Below are positions 16,768 through 26,403 of a stretch of DNA of 64,000 nt, piece after piece. Source of the DNA: UBA5859 sp041940025 (GTDB lineage: Bacteria; Pseudomonadota; Gammaproteobacteria; UBA5859). Positions within the stretch are counted from its first letter, which is position 1; each line of letters begins with the position of its first letter. The position numbers and the translations under genes were made by a program. The notes under the pieces were generated by a model that ran no database searches, had not been told where the DNA came from, and was given only the letters and a program-made list of their open reading frames with translations. The stretch is from contig JBGTSY010000001.1 of NCBI GenBank assembly GCA_041940025.1, positions 434,001 through 498,000 of the forward strand, given 5' to 3'.

Positions 16768-18699
16768 ATGCAGATCCAATTTTCCCACAATCGTCCCCAT
16801 TATGCCTACCTATTCGCTTGCTATGGCCTGTTATTAGGATTGATATTCGTTTTGGGATGCACACTGGCGCAAAGTTGGGTGCAATTTGATAGTTTATCCC
16901 TAACTTCACTGTGGCGTACCCAGTCGGAATTACACTGGTTTTGGACCATCGACGCCATTCCGTTCCTCGTCAGCTTAGGCGCATTCTATCGCGGGCAACA
17001 CCAGGATCTACTCCATCAGAGCAGGTTAGATAGACAAAATTTCATTCTTGAATTGGAACGACGTAATCAGCAGCTAGATGTTAAAGTTCAAGATCAAACG
17101 CGGGAAATTAAAAGTGCAATGGATCGTCTGGAACGTGCTTATGCAGCTAAGAGCGAGTTTTTAGCTTTCATTAGTCATGAATTACGGACCCCGATAAATG
17201 GCTTAATGGGTTTTTTAGATCTGCTAAGGGACACAGAACTCACCACACCTCAAGCAGATTATGTGGATACGGCACACCACTCTGGCGAGCATCTACTCAC
17301 CTTAATTAACAACATACTCGATTTTTCGAAAATTGAGTCTGGCCACATTGAACTCGAAGCTATTGATTTCGAACTTCGTACCATGCTGGAAGATGTGGTA
17401 GAGATGGTCTCACCTGTCGCCTTGGGTAAAGAAATCGAGCTGTCTCTATTGGTCTCTTCTGCTGTCCCGCAAATGGTGAAGGGTGACCCGACACGATTGC
17501 GCCAAATCTTAATAAACCTTGTAAATAATGCCATTAAATTTACCGAAGAAGGAGATATCACAATTTTCGTTTCTGTCGACTCTCTCGACGGCAAACAGAC
17601 AGCTATCCAGTTTCAAGTTCGGGATACCGGGTGTGGCATTACTTCTGACGCTCAAGCAAAAATATTTGATAGTTTTACTCAAGCTAGTCGCTCCACAACC
17701 AGAGAATTTGGGGGCTCCGGTCTCGGCCTTGCCATTGCTAAAAAATTGACTGAATTGATGCATGGACAAATTGGTGTGCGTAGCCAACCTGCAGTGGGCA
17801 GTACATTTTGGTTTATAGTCCCCTTAGAGTTGAGTTTCTTAAGTCCGCCCAATTTTTTTCCAAAACAAGATTTATCAGGAAAAAGAGTGCTTATATTTAT
17901 CGACAACGACAGTAATCGAGAAAGCATTTCACAACAATTAACAGAGTGGCATTTAGATGTCTCTATCCTGGCAAGGAAAACAGACTTAATGCGCACGCTA
18001 TCGGAGGCGGCAAAGCAACACAGAGCATTTGACTTAGTATTGGTGGATAGTTACCTGAGTCAGCAGGACTTACAGCATTCTCGGGAGATTAAGTCTTCGT
18101 CTGAGCACCATTCAAAGTTAGTTAAACTTGTTAATTTAGCCAGTTTTGGAAAACGGGGTGATGCAAGATCAGCTGCCGATGCAGGATACGATGCCTATTT
18201 GAGCAAACCGGTCAGACGAGATCAATTAAGAGAGTGTTTGGCGACCTTATTAAATGAGGAAACCGAGCAGTCGAAACAACTGATTACCAAGCATAGACTA
18301 GCAGAATCAGCCGCACAGAAGGAAAATTGCATCTTGTTAGTAGAAGATAACGAAATCAATCAAAAGGTAACTCAAGCCATGTTGAATAAATTAGGGTATC
18401 GGGTCGATGTGGCACACAATGGTGAAGAGGCATTGAAGGCAGTAGAGAAACATGATTATGTGTTAATTCTGATGGATTGTTATATGCCGGTGATGGATGG
18501 ATTTGAAGCGACTAGAACAATCCGTAGCGATCGAAACCATACGCAGATCCCCATTATTGCCGCTAGCGGCATGTCCACCGAGGTGGATAAAGATAAATGT
18601 TTAGAGTCCGGAATGGATGATTGGTTGATAAAACCGATCAAAATGGATGCCCTTGAGAGTTGTCTGGATAAATGGCTAGAGAAAGAAAAGGAGCCGTGA
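16768..18699 (+). CDS. Hybrid sensor histidine kinase with two receiver domains
   Basis: 643 residues. Two membrane segments (about 12-35 and 56-75) enclose a short outside loop. A coiled coil (about 85-125) precedes a HisKA domain with His137 in FISHELRTPINGLMGF. The HATPase domain shows NLVNNAIKFT and GSGLGLAIAKKL (about residue 315). A first, diverged receiver (about 370-490) keeps Asp427 in LVDSYLS and a Lys in LSKPV. The second receiver (about 515-635) is canonical, with VEDNEINQK, Asp570 in LMDCYMPVMDG, and LIKPIK. There is no Hpt domain, so a separate phosphotransfer protein is expected. The layout is BarA-like but without a HAMP domain. Confidence 0.93.
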   Translation: MQIQFSHNRPHYAYLFACYGLLLGLIFVLGCTLAQSWVQFDSLSLTSLWRTQSELHWFWTIDAIPFLVSLGAFYRGQHQDLLHQSRLDRQNFILELERRNQQLDVKVQDQTREIKSAMDRLERAYAAKSEFLAFISHELRTPINGLMGFLDLLRDTELTTPQADYVDTAHHSGEHLLTLINNILDFSKIESGHIELEAIDFELRTMLEDVVEMVSPVALGKEIELSLLVSSAVPQMVKGDPTRLRQILINLVNNAIKFTEEGDITIFVSVDSLDGKQTAIQFQVRDTGCGITSDAQAKIFDSFTQASRSTTREFGGSGLGLAIAKKLTELMHGQIGVRSQPAVGSTFWFIVPLELSFLSPPNFFPKQDLSGKRVLIFIDNDSNRESISQQLTEWHLDVSILARKTDLMRTLSEAAKQHRAFDLVLVDSYLSQQDLQHSREIKSSSEHHSKLVKLVNLASFGKRGDARSAADAGYDAYLSKPVRRDQLRECLATLLNEETEQSKQLITKHRLAESAAQKENCILLVEDNEINQKVTQAMLNKLGYRVDVAHNGEEALKAVEKHDYVLILMDCYMPVMDGFEATRTIRSDRNHTQIPIIAASGMSTEVDKDKCLESGMDDWLIKPIKMDALESCLDKWLEKEKEP

Positions 18700-18760
18700 T
18701 ATGGTTCGATTTCAATATAGGTTTCGATTGTTTAGGTTAATATTAGATTAGGAATGATAA

Positions 18761-19438
18761 ATGAAAAAATTAGGTTATTTTGGATGGATTCTACCGGCCA
18801 TACTTAGTCTCAGCTTTGCAGCATTTGCGGAAAAACCTAAAAATCAAATGGACCAATTCAGCTACACAATTGGTTATCGATTCGCTACTGATATTCAAAA
18901 TCAAGGTTTAGATCTAGATCCAGATTGGGTTGGACGTGCGATATCTGATGTATTAAAAGGTAAAAGTGTGGCTTTAACTATAGAAGAAATGAATGCGTCA
19001 ATGGAGGCGTACAAAAAGCAAAGACTGGCTGAATTGACGGAAGCAGGCAATAAAAATTTACAAGTAGGACAACAGTATTTGGATAAAAATAAACAGAACA
19101 AAAATGTGGTCACATTAGACAATGGGTTGCAATATAAAATTGTAAAGGAAGGGACAGGTAGAACACCTAAGTTGCAGGATAAAGTAGTAGTGCACTATAA
19201 GGGAACCTTAATTGATGGAACTGAATTTGATAGTTCCTATCGTCGAGGTGAACCTGCCTCATTTAATGTGAATGGCGTGATACAAGGTTGGCAACAGGCA
19301 TTAACATTGATGTCTGAAGGAGCGAAGTGGGAACTAGCGATACCCCCGCATTTAGCATATGGTGCTCGTGGCAGTGGCCCAAGAATTGGTCCGAATGAAA
19401 CTTTGTTATTTGAGGTGGAATTATTAGAAGTTAAATGA
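18761..19438 (+). CDS. FKBP-type peptidyl-prolyl isomerase, Mip/FkpA-like
   Basis: 225 residues. A signal peptide (MKKLGYFGWILPAILSLSFAAFA) indicates periplasmic export. Residues about 30-120 form the helical dimerisation region of Mip/FkpA/FklB proteins, starting KNQMDQFSYTIGYRFATDI. The FKBP domain follows: DKVVVHYKGTLIDGTEFDSSYRRGEP, VIQGWQQAL, and IPPHLAYGARGSGPRIGPNETLLFEVELL. It should catalyse proline isomerisation and act as a folding chaperone. AGGA lies a few bases before the ATG. A clear terminator follows 13 bases after the stop. Confidence 0.93.
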   Translation: MKKLGYFGWILPAILSLSFAAFAEKPKNQMDQFSYTIGYRFATDIQNQGLDLDPDWVGRAISDVLKGKSVALTIEEMNASMEAYKKQRLAELTEAGNKNLQVGQQYLDKNKQNKNVVTLDNGLQYKIVKEGTGRTPKLQDKVVVHYKGTLIDGTEFDSSYRRGEPASFNVNGVIQGWQQALTLMSEGAKWELAIPPHLAYGARGSGPRIGPNETLLFEVELLEVK

Positions 19439-19451
19439 GTTTAACTGAATC

Positions 19452-19481
19452 AAAAAAGGCAGCTTCTGGCTGCCTTTTTTT
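19452..19481 (+). terminator. Rho-independent terminator after the FKBP gene
   Basis: GGCAGC (19458-19463) pairs with GCTGCC (19469-19474) around a TTCTG loop. It is flanked by A6 upstream and T6 downstream, so the hairpin could work in both directions. Confidence 0.9.
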
Positions 19482-19523
19482 ATTTGCAGTATGATGGCTT
19501 ATCGCTTAAGAAGAATCAAAGTC

Positions 19524-20192
19524 ATGTCTGAAAATGTGATAGAGATTAACAATCTTTCTTTTAGGTACAATGAGACAAGTCCATGGTTACTGAAAGAGTT
19601 AACTCTTTCGGTAAAAAAAGGTGAGTTTATTGCGATACGTGGGCCTAGCGGCGTCGGCAAGAGCACCCTATTAAATTTAATCGCGTTGTTAGCCAAGCCC
19701 GACAAGGGTCAGATCAGGTTAATCGGTGAAGATGTGACGAATTTTTCGGAATCGCACGCTACCCTGTGGCGGCGACACAATCTGGGATTTATCTTCCAAC
19801 AATTTCATTTGTTGCCGCATTTGACCGTTGTGGAGAATATTCAATTGCCATTGGCTTTAAATCGGCTAAGTTTAGTCTCTCCAGAGCTAACAGAAATATT
19901 GCACATATTGAACATTGCCGATCTTAGTGATGAATACCCGCGCCATCTTTCCGGAGGTCAAATGCAACGGGTGGCGATTGCCAGGGCGATGATTCATCAA
20001 CCTGCAATTTTATTGGCAGATGAGCCAACCGGAAATCTGGACGAGGAGCTTTCCGACGAAGTGCTGAAGTTAATGGTCAAGCAAATCAGATTAAGACAAG
20101 TGACAACATTGATGGTGACCCATTCCGATTCTGCTGCGTCCTATGCGGATAAGGCTTGCTATTTTGAAAACCATAAACTTACATTGGCGTAG
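19524..20192 (+). CDS. ABC transporter ATP-binding protein, YbbA/LolD-like
   Basis: 222 residues. Walker A is RGPSGVGKSTLLN, the Q-loop region NLGFIFQQFHLLP, the signature LSGGQMQRVAIARA, Walker B ILLADEPTGNLD, and the switch MVTHSD. The sequence belongs to the MacB/LolD/FtsE group that powers FtsX-type permeases without transporting through a classical channel. The start ATG 19524 gives MSENVIEINNLSFRY; an in-frame ATG at 19491 would add an unlikely extension. The downstream permease gene overlaps its end by 50 bases. Confidence 0.9.
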   Translation: MSENVIEINNLSFRYNETSPWLLKELTLSVKKGEFIAIRGPSGVGKSTLLNLIALLAKPDKGQIRLIGEDVTNFSESHATLWRRHNLGFIFQQFHLLPHLTVVENIQLPLALNRLSLVSPELTEILHILNIADLSDEYPRHLSGGQMQRVAIARAMIHQPAILLADEPTGNLDEELSDEVLKLMVKQIRLRQVTTLMVTHSDSAASYADKACYFENHKLTLA

Positions 20193-22719
20193 TGTCTCGC
20201 TTTTAGTCAAAAGTATTGTTCTCGGTCCAATTCGATTTCATCCGGGACGCACCTTGACGATGCTAATTAGTGTTGTCATTGGTGTGGCCTTGTGTGTGGC
20301 CGTAGATGCCATCAATAGTGCTGCGCTAAAGCAGTTTCAAGTCAGCGCAAGCATGTTGTCCGCTCAGTCGGATTTTTATCTTGAGTCGCGCGACGGACAG
20401 ATTGACCCTTCCATATTACAGACGATTAGTCATTGGCCGGAAGTTGATAATACCTTTGCGATGATTCAACGTGATTGGCCACTCAGCCACAAGCACAATG
20501 GTGACACGATAACGGTAACAGCCTTTGATTTTTCACAGGATGACAGGTTCAATGCATTAGGCGATGTAGGCACGGCGCTGAAATTACTGTCCATACCCGT
20601 ACCTTTTACGATTCCCGCACTGGTCTCCTACGAAACTTTGTCCCACTTCGGTTGGCAGATTAACAGTCAGATCTGGCTAGAGACTGAAACAGGCCAACAA
20701 TCGGTGACTATTGTCGCGGCATTTCCGGCCACGGGACTGATCACCGATGGCATTCTTATGGACATTCAGCAAGCCAGGCAGCGATTGAGTTTAGATGGAA
20801 AAATTGATCGCTTAGACGTGCGATTAAAAATGCCAGAGCGCATGTATGCGGTTCAACAAAAGATCACTAAAACCTGGCCAAACATCATACTCTCTAATGC
20901 ATTAATCGATCGTCAGAGAGTGAAAGCGATGACGCGAGCGTACCGTATTAATCTCGGCATGCTCTCATTAGTGGCTTTACTGACAGCGGGTTTTCTGGTG
21001 TTTAGTTTGTTGTCTCTTTCGTTCCGCCGTCGGCGAGAACAGTTACAGTTATTGAGATTATTAGGCTTATCTCGTTTTTCCTTATTAATTAATTTGGCAT
21101 TCGAAAGCTTATTGATAGGGGTGGTGGGAAGCACGATTGGTTTACTACTGGGTATCGCATTAGCGCAGATAGGAGTTCAGTTATTAGGCGGAGATTTGGG
21201 CGCCGGCTATTTTAAAATTGATGTGTCTACAATAGAGTTACAGATACACAAGATATCAATCTATTTTTTTCTTGGACTGGGTGTGACTGTGTTAAGCAGC
21301 GTGATACCCATTAGCTTGATATTCTTGCAGACCAAACAACCGATGATTCGATCTGGGGCGGCGGAGGATGTGCATTGGATCTCTGGGAAAACGGGTTTGA
21401 TAGCTGCTGCTCTACTGTTGTTGTTGGCGTACTATTTAGCCACACAGCCCGCAATTGCCTCCCTACCGATAGGTGGATACGGCGCTATCCTGGCATGTTT
21501 AATGAGTGGCTATTTCATCTTGCCCGCGTTTATTCAGTTGTGTTTAGGTTGGGTTCGATTGAGTCGAGTTCCCCCAGCTCTGTTTGTCGCCATTAACCAA
21601 CTTAGAGGGGCACCCGGCCGTGCAGCGAATGCCAGTGGTGCAGTGTTAGTGAGTTTTGCGTTACTGGTTGCCATGACCTCAATGGTGTATTCATTTCGGA
21701 CTACAGTGGTGGCATGGTTAGATGATGTATTGGCTGCGGACTATTATCTATTTGTCAAAGGTGACGATCCATCTTTTCGCTTTCAACTGGCAGATCTAGA
21801 AGAGATCCGAAAACTGCCCTATATCTTTAGAGCATCGCCGATTCTGGATATGGACTATCTATATGGAAGCGATCCACTGAGTCATCCGATTAAATTCAGT
21901 GCCAGGGATTTCGCTGATGCCAAAATAAGAGAACTGTTTATTCAGGAAAAGGCCACAGTAAACACATTTGATCGAAGAAATGAGATAATTGTTTCAGAAA
22001 CGTTTTCTGGCATCTATAAAAAGGAAGTTGGCGAGACAGTTCAACTCAATTTTCAAGGAGAGGAGTATTCGTTCCGAATTGCAAGTATATGGCGCGACTA
22101 TGGTTACCAATTCGGCCGTATTCTGATGGATTTCGACCGATATCGAGAGTTGACAGGTAGTCACGATTTTAATGGCATCGCATTAGTGACAGAAACTGCT
22201 ATTTCGTCAATAGAGTTAAAAAAACAAATGAAAGAACAATTGCCAGGCAGTTTACATTTAGAATTGGTGAGTAGTTCTGATATTAAATCAGTTAGTATCA
22301 ATATATTTGACAGAACCTTTGCAATCACCTACGTATTGGTTTTTATTGCGGGAGTTGTGGGGCTGTTTTCAGTGATCAATACATTGGCAATGCAGTCCCG
22401 GGAAAGGTTATCAGAGTTTGGCATGTTGCGACACCTTGGCATGGGTTCTTCTTCCGTAGCCAATTGTTTAGCGTTTGAATCCATGTTGTTAATGATGGTT
22501 GGCGTGCTTACTGGAACCCTGGTGGGATTGGCCATATCGATGATTTTGATTCATGTAGTGAATGCGCAATCTTTTCATTGGACCATTGATACTTATCTTC
22601 CAATAGTACAATTAACCCTGTTTATTTTCGGATTTATTGCATTAGGTTGGTTCGGCGGCATGATTTTTGGCTGGCAAACTGCTCGACAGGATCCAGTGGC
22701 GGCAGTTCGTTCAGAGTAG
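20143..22719 (+). CDS. FtsX-like ABC permease, YbbP type
   Basis: 858 residues with about ten membrane helices arranged as two FtsX modules. There is one N-terminal helix (about 35-55), a periplasmic domain, helices near 270-410, a central pair around 420-470, a second periplasmic domain, and three C-terminal helices. The size and duplicated layout match YbbP rather than LolC/E or MacB. The partner ATPase ends 50 bases inside this frame, which begins at ATG 20143; TTG 20164 is an alternative start. Such systems act on envelope lipids or lipoproteins; the specific cargo is unknown. Confidence 0.85.
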   Translation: MRIRLAILKTINLHWRSVSLLVKSIVLGPIRFHPGRTLTMLISVVIGVALCVAVDAINSAALKQFQVSASMLSAQSDFYLESRDGQIDPSILQTISHWPEVDNTFAMIQRDWPLSHKHNGDTITVTAFDFSQDDRFNALGDVGTALKLLSIPVPFTIPALVSYETLSHFGWQINSQIWLETETGQQSVTIVAAFPATGLITDGILMDIQQARQRLSLDGKIDRLDVRLKMPERMYAVQQKITKTWPNIILSNALIDRQRVKAMTRAYRINLGMLSLVALLTAGFLVFSLLSLSFRRRREQLQLLRLLGLSRFSLLINLAFESLLIGVVGSTIGLLLGIALAQIGVQLLGGDLGAGYFKIDVSTIELQIHKISIYFFLGLGVTVLSSVIPISLIFLQTKQPMIRSGAAEDVHWISGKTGLIAAALLLLLAYYLATQPAIASLPIGGYGAILACLMSGYFILPAFIQLCLGWVRLSRVPPALFVAINQLRGAPGRAANASGAVLVSFALLVAMTSMVYSFRTTVVAWLDDVLAADYYLFVKGDDPSFRFQLADLEEIRKLPYIFRASPILDMDYLYGSDPLSHPIKFSARDFADAKIRELFIQEKATVNTFDRRNEIIVSETFSGIYKKEVGETVQLNFQGEEYSFRIASIWRDYGYQFGRILMDFDRYRELTGSHDFNGIALVTETAISSIELKKQMKEQLPGSLHLELVSSSDIKSVSINIFDRTFAITYVLVFIAGVVGLFSVINTLAMQSRERLSEFGMLRHLGMGSSSVANCLAFESMLLMMVGVLTGTLVGLAISMILIHVVNAQSFHWTIDTYLPIVQLTLFIFGFIALGWFGGMIFGWQTARQDPVAAVRSE

Positions 22720-22733
22720 GCATGATACGCCCT

Positions 22734-23459
22734 CTATAAATTCAGAATCATTTCCCACTCCTCTGCCGAAGGTTCGAATTCTCTTCCCTTATAGAATTCG
22801 AAAATTGCATCTACTACCTCTTTTGCAGAATCTGCGATTTGAATCAGATCTAAATCTTCTTCGTCGATCATGTTTTCGCCCAACATTCTTTCTTTCACCC
22901 AATCGAGAAAGCCTTGCCAATAGGTAGACTTCACTAACACAATGGGGATCTGGCGAGATTTTCCGGTTTGCACCAATGTTAAGATTTCGGCGAGTTCATC
23001 TAACGTGCCGAACCCACCCGGCAACACCACGTACGCGGAGGCATATTTCACGAACATGACTTTGCGGGCGAAGAAGTGTCTAAAATGGAGCGAGATATCT
23101 TGGTAATCATTGGCAGACTGTTCATTGGGCAAAATGATATTCAAACCAATACTGGGGGAGCTGCCGGCGGCAGCGCCTTTATTGGCAGCTTCCATAATTC
23201 CGGGGCCGCCACCACTGACCACAGAGAAGCCAGAGTTTGACAGTTCATTGGCGATATCTTCTGCCAACTTATAATATGGATGGTTCTGTGCCATGCGCGC
23301 TGAACCAAAAATGCTTACCGAAGGTTTGATTTTGGCGAGCTTTTCAAATCCCTCCACAAATTCTGCGATGATTTGAAAGATTTTCCAAGATTCGCGGGTT
23401 AATGCGCGATCGTTTAGCGGTTCCATGCGTAGGTGGGCAGAGGGATCTAAATCATCCAT
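22734..23459 (-). CDS. LOG family protein (TIGR00730-type nucleotide phosphoribohydrolase)
   Basis: 241 residues. It shows SIFGSARM near the N-terminal third, VVSGGGPGIMEAANKGA, and LPGGFGTLDELAEILT, the PGGxGTxxE motif of the LONELY GUY fold. Such enzymes release the base from nucleoside monophosphates (cytokinin riboside phosphates or AMP). The physiological role in bacteria is poorly defined. The gene is convergent with the permease gene (14 bases between stops) and divergent from polA (39 bases between starts), so the two promoters must overlap. Confidence 0.9.
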   Translation of the reverse strand: MDDLDPSAHLRMEPLNDRALTRESWKIFQIIAEFVEGFEKLAKIKPSVSIFGSARMAQNHPYYKLAEDIANELSNSGFSVVSGGGPGIMEAANKGAAAGSSPSIGLNIILPNEQSANDYQDISLHFRHFFARKVMFVKYASAYVVLPGGFGTLDELAEILTLVQTGKSRQIPIVLVKSTYWQGFLDWVKERMLGENMIDEEDLDLIQIADSAKEVVDAIFEFYKGREFEPSAEEWEMILNL

Positions 23460-23498
23460 AATAGTATCTCTTACATTCTCAATAAAAGTTTAAGTGAT

Positions 23499-26180
23499 AT
23501 GAATTCACCCAAGCCAATTATCTTGGTTGACGGCTCTTCCTTTCTATATCGGGCGTACCACGCCATGCCTACACTCACAAATTCAAAAGGGGCGCATACT
23601 GGTGCGATATACGGCGTTGTCAATATGCTACGTCGCCTAATTAAAGAGGCTCAGCCGGAGTGTATGGCGGTGGTGTTTGATGCCAAGGGAAAAACCTTTC
23701 GCGATGACTGGTATGCGGAATATAAAGCCAACAGGCCGCCGATGCCAGCAGATTTACGGGCGCAAATTGAGCCACTCCACGCCATTATTCAGGCTTTAGG
23801 GATACCCATCATTGTTGAATCTGGCGTGGAAGCGGACGACGTTATTGGTACCTTGGTCTCTCAGGTTGAGGGATGGAACACACCTACCTGGATAGTATCT
23901 GGTGATAAAGATTTAGCGCAATTAGTGAATGACCAGGTATTGCTGTATGACACCATGAAAGAAGAAAAATATGGTCCTCAGGAAGTAGAGAATAAATTTG
24001 GTGTCAAACCGAGCCAACTCGTTGATTTTTTAACTTTGGTGGGAGATGCAGTGGACAATATCCCCGGTGTCCCCAAAGTCGGCCCAAAAACGGCCGCGAA
24101 GTGGTTGAATATGTATGGTGATTTAAGTTCGATTCTCGATTCAGCTGATGAAATCAAGGGGCAAGTGGGCAATCAATTACGTCAATCTCGGGAGCAACTT
24201 CCGCTCTCCAAAAAGCTAGTGACCATCGTGAGAGACTTAGATTTACCGGTTGAAGTGAATCAATTGCATATTGGCGAGCCCAATGAGCAAGAGCTGAAGC
24301 AGTTGTATCAGGAGTTAGAGTTCAAAAGTTGGTTGAAAGAGCTGTTGGATAAAGAGCCGCAACCCGCCCGTGAACCAAAATATGAAATAGTCTTCACTGA
24401 GAGCCAATTGAATCAATGGATAGACAGATTGTCTCAAGCGAAGTTGTTTGCTTTTGACACCGAGACCACCAGTCTGAATTATATGCAGGCTGAGTTGGTT
24501 GGAGTCTCTTTTGCTGTTGAAACAGGATCCGCCGCCTATGTACCACTGGCACATGACTATGAGTCTGCGCCTCCACAGTTGTCCAGGGAAGATGTTCTGA
24601 AGGTGTTAAAACCTTTGTTGGAGAGTGACGTACACGCCAAGGTGGGTCAAAACCTAAAATATGACATGAATGTCTTGGCCAATCACGACGTGCATCTCAA
24701 GGGAGTGGAATTTGACACCATGCTGGAATCCTATGTTTTAGACAGTACGGTGACTCGCCATGATATGGATTCGTTGGCACTCAAGTATCTTGGCCATAAC
24801 TGTATCCATTTTGAAGACATTGCAGGTAAGGGCAAAAATCAATCCACATTCAACCAAATTCAAATTGAACAGGCGGGGCCATATGCCGCTGAGGACGCGG
24901 ATATTACTTTACAACTACATCAGGTTCTATGGCCCAAACTGACTCAGCAGAGTGCACTTCAGCAGATCTTTGTAGAGATTGAAATGCCATTGCTAGCAAT
25001 CTTGTCTCGTATGGAGAGAAACGGAGTGCTTCTGGATGCGGATAAATTACATCAACAAAGCAAAGAGCTTAGCAAGGAACTAGAACAACTTGAACAGCGG
25101 GCATTTGACGAGGCAGGTACCACATTTAATTTAAATTCACCTAAACAGATCCAGGAAATTTTATATACTCAGCTAGAACTTCCTGTATTGGCAAAAACGC
25201 CCAAGGGACAGCCCTCCACTGCTGAGCCGGTGTTACAAGAATTGGCGCAAGACTACCTGTTACCTGAACTTATTTTGCACTATCGAAGTTTAAGTAAACT
25301 AAAGTCTACCTATACAGACAAATTGCCGGAACTCATCGTGCGAGAGACGGGAAGGGTTCATACTTCATATCATCAAGCCGTTGCCAGCACCGGTAGACTA
25401 TCTTCATCTGATCCAAATTTACAAAACATTCCCATACGCACAGAGGCGGGTAGAAGAATCAGACAGGCATTTATTGCTGCTGAGGGTTATCAATTTGTAG
25501 CTGCAGATTATTCTCAAATCGAACTACGCATCATGGCGCATCTATCTAAAGATCCCATGCTGTTAGAGGCATTTTCATTGAACTTGGATATTCACCGTGC
25601 GACCGCAGCAGAAGTGTTTGCGACCGATCTGCACGATGTGAGTGGGGAGCAGAGACGTCGGGCAAAAGCGATAAACTTTGGCTTGATCTATGGCATGTCT
25701 GCATTCGGTTTGGCGAAACAGATCAAAGTCTCCAGAGCGGAAGCGCAGAAATATATTGATGTTTATTTTGAGCGTTATCCCGGCGTACACAGATACATGG
25801 AGGAGACGGTCACGCGCGCCAAAGAAGAAGGCTTTGTAGAAACGATATTCGGACGCCGACTTTATCTTCCGGAAATAAATTCGCGGAACGCCCAACGCCG
25901 TCAATATGCAGAGCGCACGGCAATCAACGCGCCGATGCAGGGTAGTGCAGCAGATATAATCAAGAAAGCGATGATTACATCGGATGAAATAATAAAAAAA
26001 GATAAATACGATGCTAAGATGATTCTTCAAGTTCATGATGAGTTGGTATTTGAGGTAAAAAATAGTCATCAAGAGCAGCTGAAAAAAAATATTAAAGATT
26101 GTATGGAGCACGCCGTTCAATTGGATGTACCACTCGTTGTCAATATTGGGATAGGCAGCAACTGGGATGAAGCACATTGA
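23499..26180 (+). CDS. polA: DNA polymerase I
   Basis: 893 residues with three domains. Residues 1-290 are the 5'-3' exonuclease (LVDGSSFLYRAYHAM; GVEADDVIGTL; SGDKDLAQLV; GDAVDNIPGVPKVGPKTA). About 300-490 is the proofreading exonuclease; the acidic residues are present (FAFDTETTSLN, GQNLKYDMNVL, YAAEDADITL), so it should be active. The rest is the polymerase: RLSSSDPNLQNIPIRT, AADYSQIELRIMAHLS, RRRAKAINFGLIYGMSAFGL, and LQVHDELVFEV. It fills gaps in repair and removes Okazaki primers. The gene is followed by a structured small RNA and engB, the conserved gammaproteobacterial order. Confidence 0.97.
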   Translation: MNSPKPIILVDGSSFLYRAYHAMPTLTNSKGAHTGAIYGVVNMLRRLIKEAQPECMAVVFDAKGKTFRDDWYAEYKANRPPMPADLRAQIEPLHAIIQALGIPIIVESGVEADDVIGTLVSQVEGWNTPTWIVSGDKDLAQLVNDQVLLYDTMKEEKYGPQEVENKFGVKPSQLVDFLTLVGDAVDNIPGVPKVGPKTAAKWLNMYGDLSSILDSADEIKGQVGNQLRQSREQLPLSKKLVTIVRDLDLPVEVNQLHIGEPNEQELKQLYQELEFKSWLKELLDKEPQPAREPKYEIVFTESQLNQWIDRLSQAKLFAFDTETTSLNYMQAELVGVSFAVETGSAAYVPLAHDYESAPPQLSREDVLKVLKPLLESDVHAKVGQNLKYDMNVLANHDVHLKGVEFDTMLESYVLDSTVTRHDMDSLALKYLGHNCIHFEDIAGKGKNQSTFNQIQIEQAGPYAAEDADITLQLHQVLWPKLTQQSALQQIFVEIEMPLLAILSRMERNGVLLDADKLHQQSKELSKELEQLEQRAFDEAGTTFNLNSPKQIQEILYTQLELPVLAKTPKGQPSTAEPVLQELAQDYLLPELILHYRSLSKLKSTYTDKLPELIVRETGRVHTSYHQAVASTGRLSSSDPNLQNIPIRTEAGRRIRQAFIAAEGYQFVAADYSQIELRIMAHLSKDPMLLEAFSLNLDIHRATAAEVFATDLHDVSGEQRRRAKAINFGLIYGMSAFGLAKQIKVSRAEAQKYIDVYFERYPGVHRYMEETVTRAKEEGFVETIFGRRLYLPEINSRNAQRRQYAERTAINAPMQGSAADIIKKAMITSDEIIKKDKYDAKMILQVHDELVFEVKNSHQEQLKKNIKDCMEHAVQLDVPLVVNIGIGSNWDEAH

Positions 26181-26215
26181 CTCTCTTTCGATTGGACGGA
26201 TGTAAGATTTAATTC

Positions 26216-26244
26216 TTGAGCTTCATTTTTTGCTGTGATATAGG
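26216..26244 (+). promoter_or_regulatory. Sigma70-like promoter of the polA-engB small RNA
   Basis: TTGAGC (26216-26221) and TATAGG (26239-26244) are spaced by 17 bases. The expected start is near 26251. The hexamers match the consensus at four of six positions each. Confidence 0.5.
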
Positions 26245-26250
26245 TATGTT

Positions 26251-26382
26251 TTTGAATCACGCATTGCGATGCAATGTAAGCTACCAAGTGAGATCGACGT
26301 TGGTAGGTAACGATCCCCGGCGACCCCAGGCCGGGTAAATTCACCCCGGTTCCTCCCCCCTTATAAACCGGGGTATTTTTTT
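26251..26382 (+). ncRNA. Candidate small regulatory RNA, Spot 42 / ErsA position
   Basis: About 132 nucleotides between polA and engB. Four successive hairpins can be read: CATTGC/GCAATG (26262-26276), CTACCAA/TTGGTAG (26281-26306), CCCGGC/GCCGGG (26316-26335), and the terminator ACCCCGGTT/AACCGGGGT (26343-26374) followed by a T-tract. In enterics this locus encodes Spot 42 (spf), and in Pseudomonas aeruginosa ErsA; both are Hfq-dependent base-pairing RNAs. The loop of the last hairpin is C-rich (TCCTCCCCCC), which could pair with Shine-Dalgarno sequences; that is inference. I do not claim primary-sequence homology to either RNA. No coding frame here is convincing. Confidence 0.7.
26343..26382 (+). 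terminator. Rho-independent terminator of the small RNA
   Basis: ACCCCGGTT (26343-26351) pairs with AACCGGGGT (26366-26374) around a 14-base loop, followed by ATTTTTTT. It lies 20 bases beyond the convergent engB stop codon. Confidence 0.85.
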
Positions 26383-26403
26383 GCCTGAAGAAAAGGATGA
26401 CTT

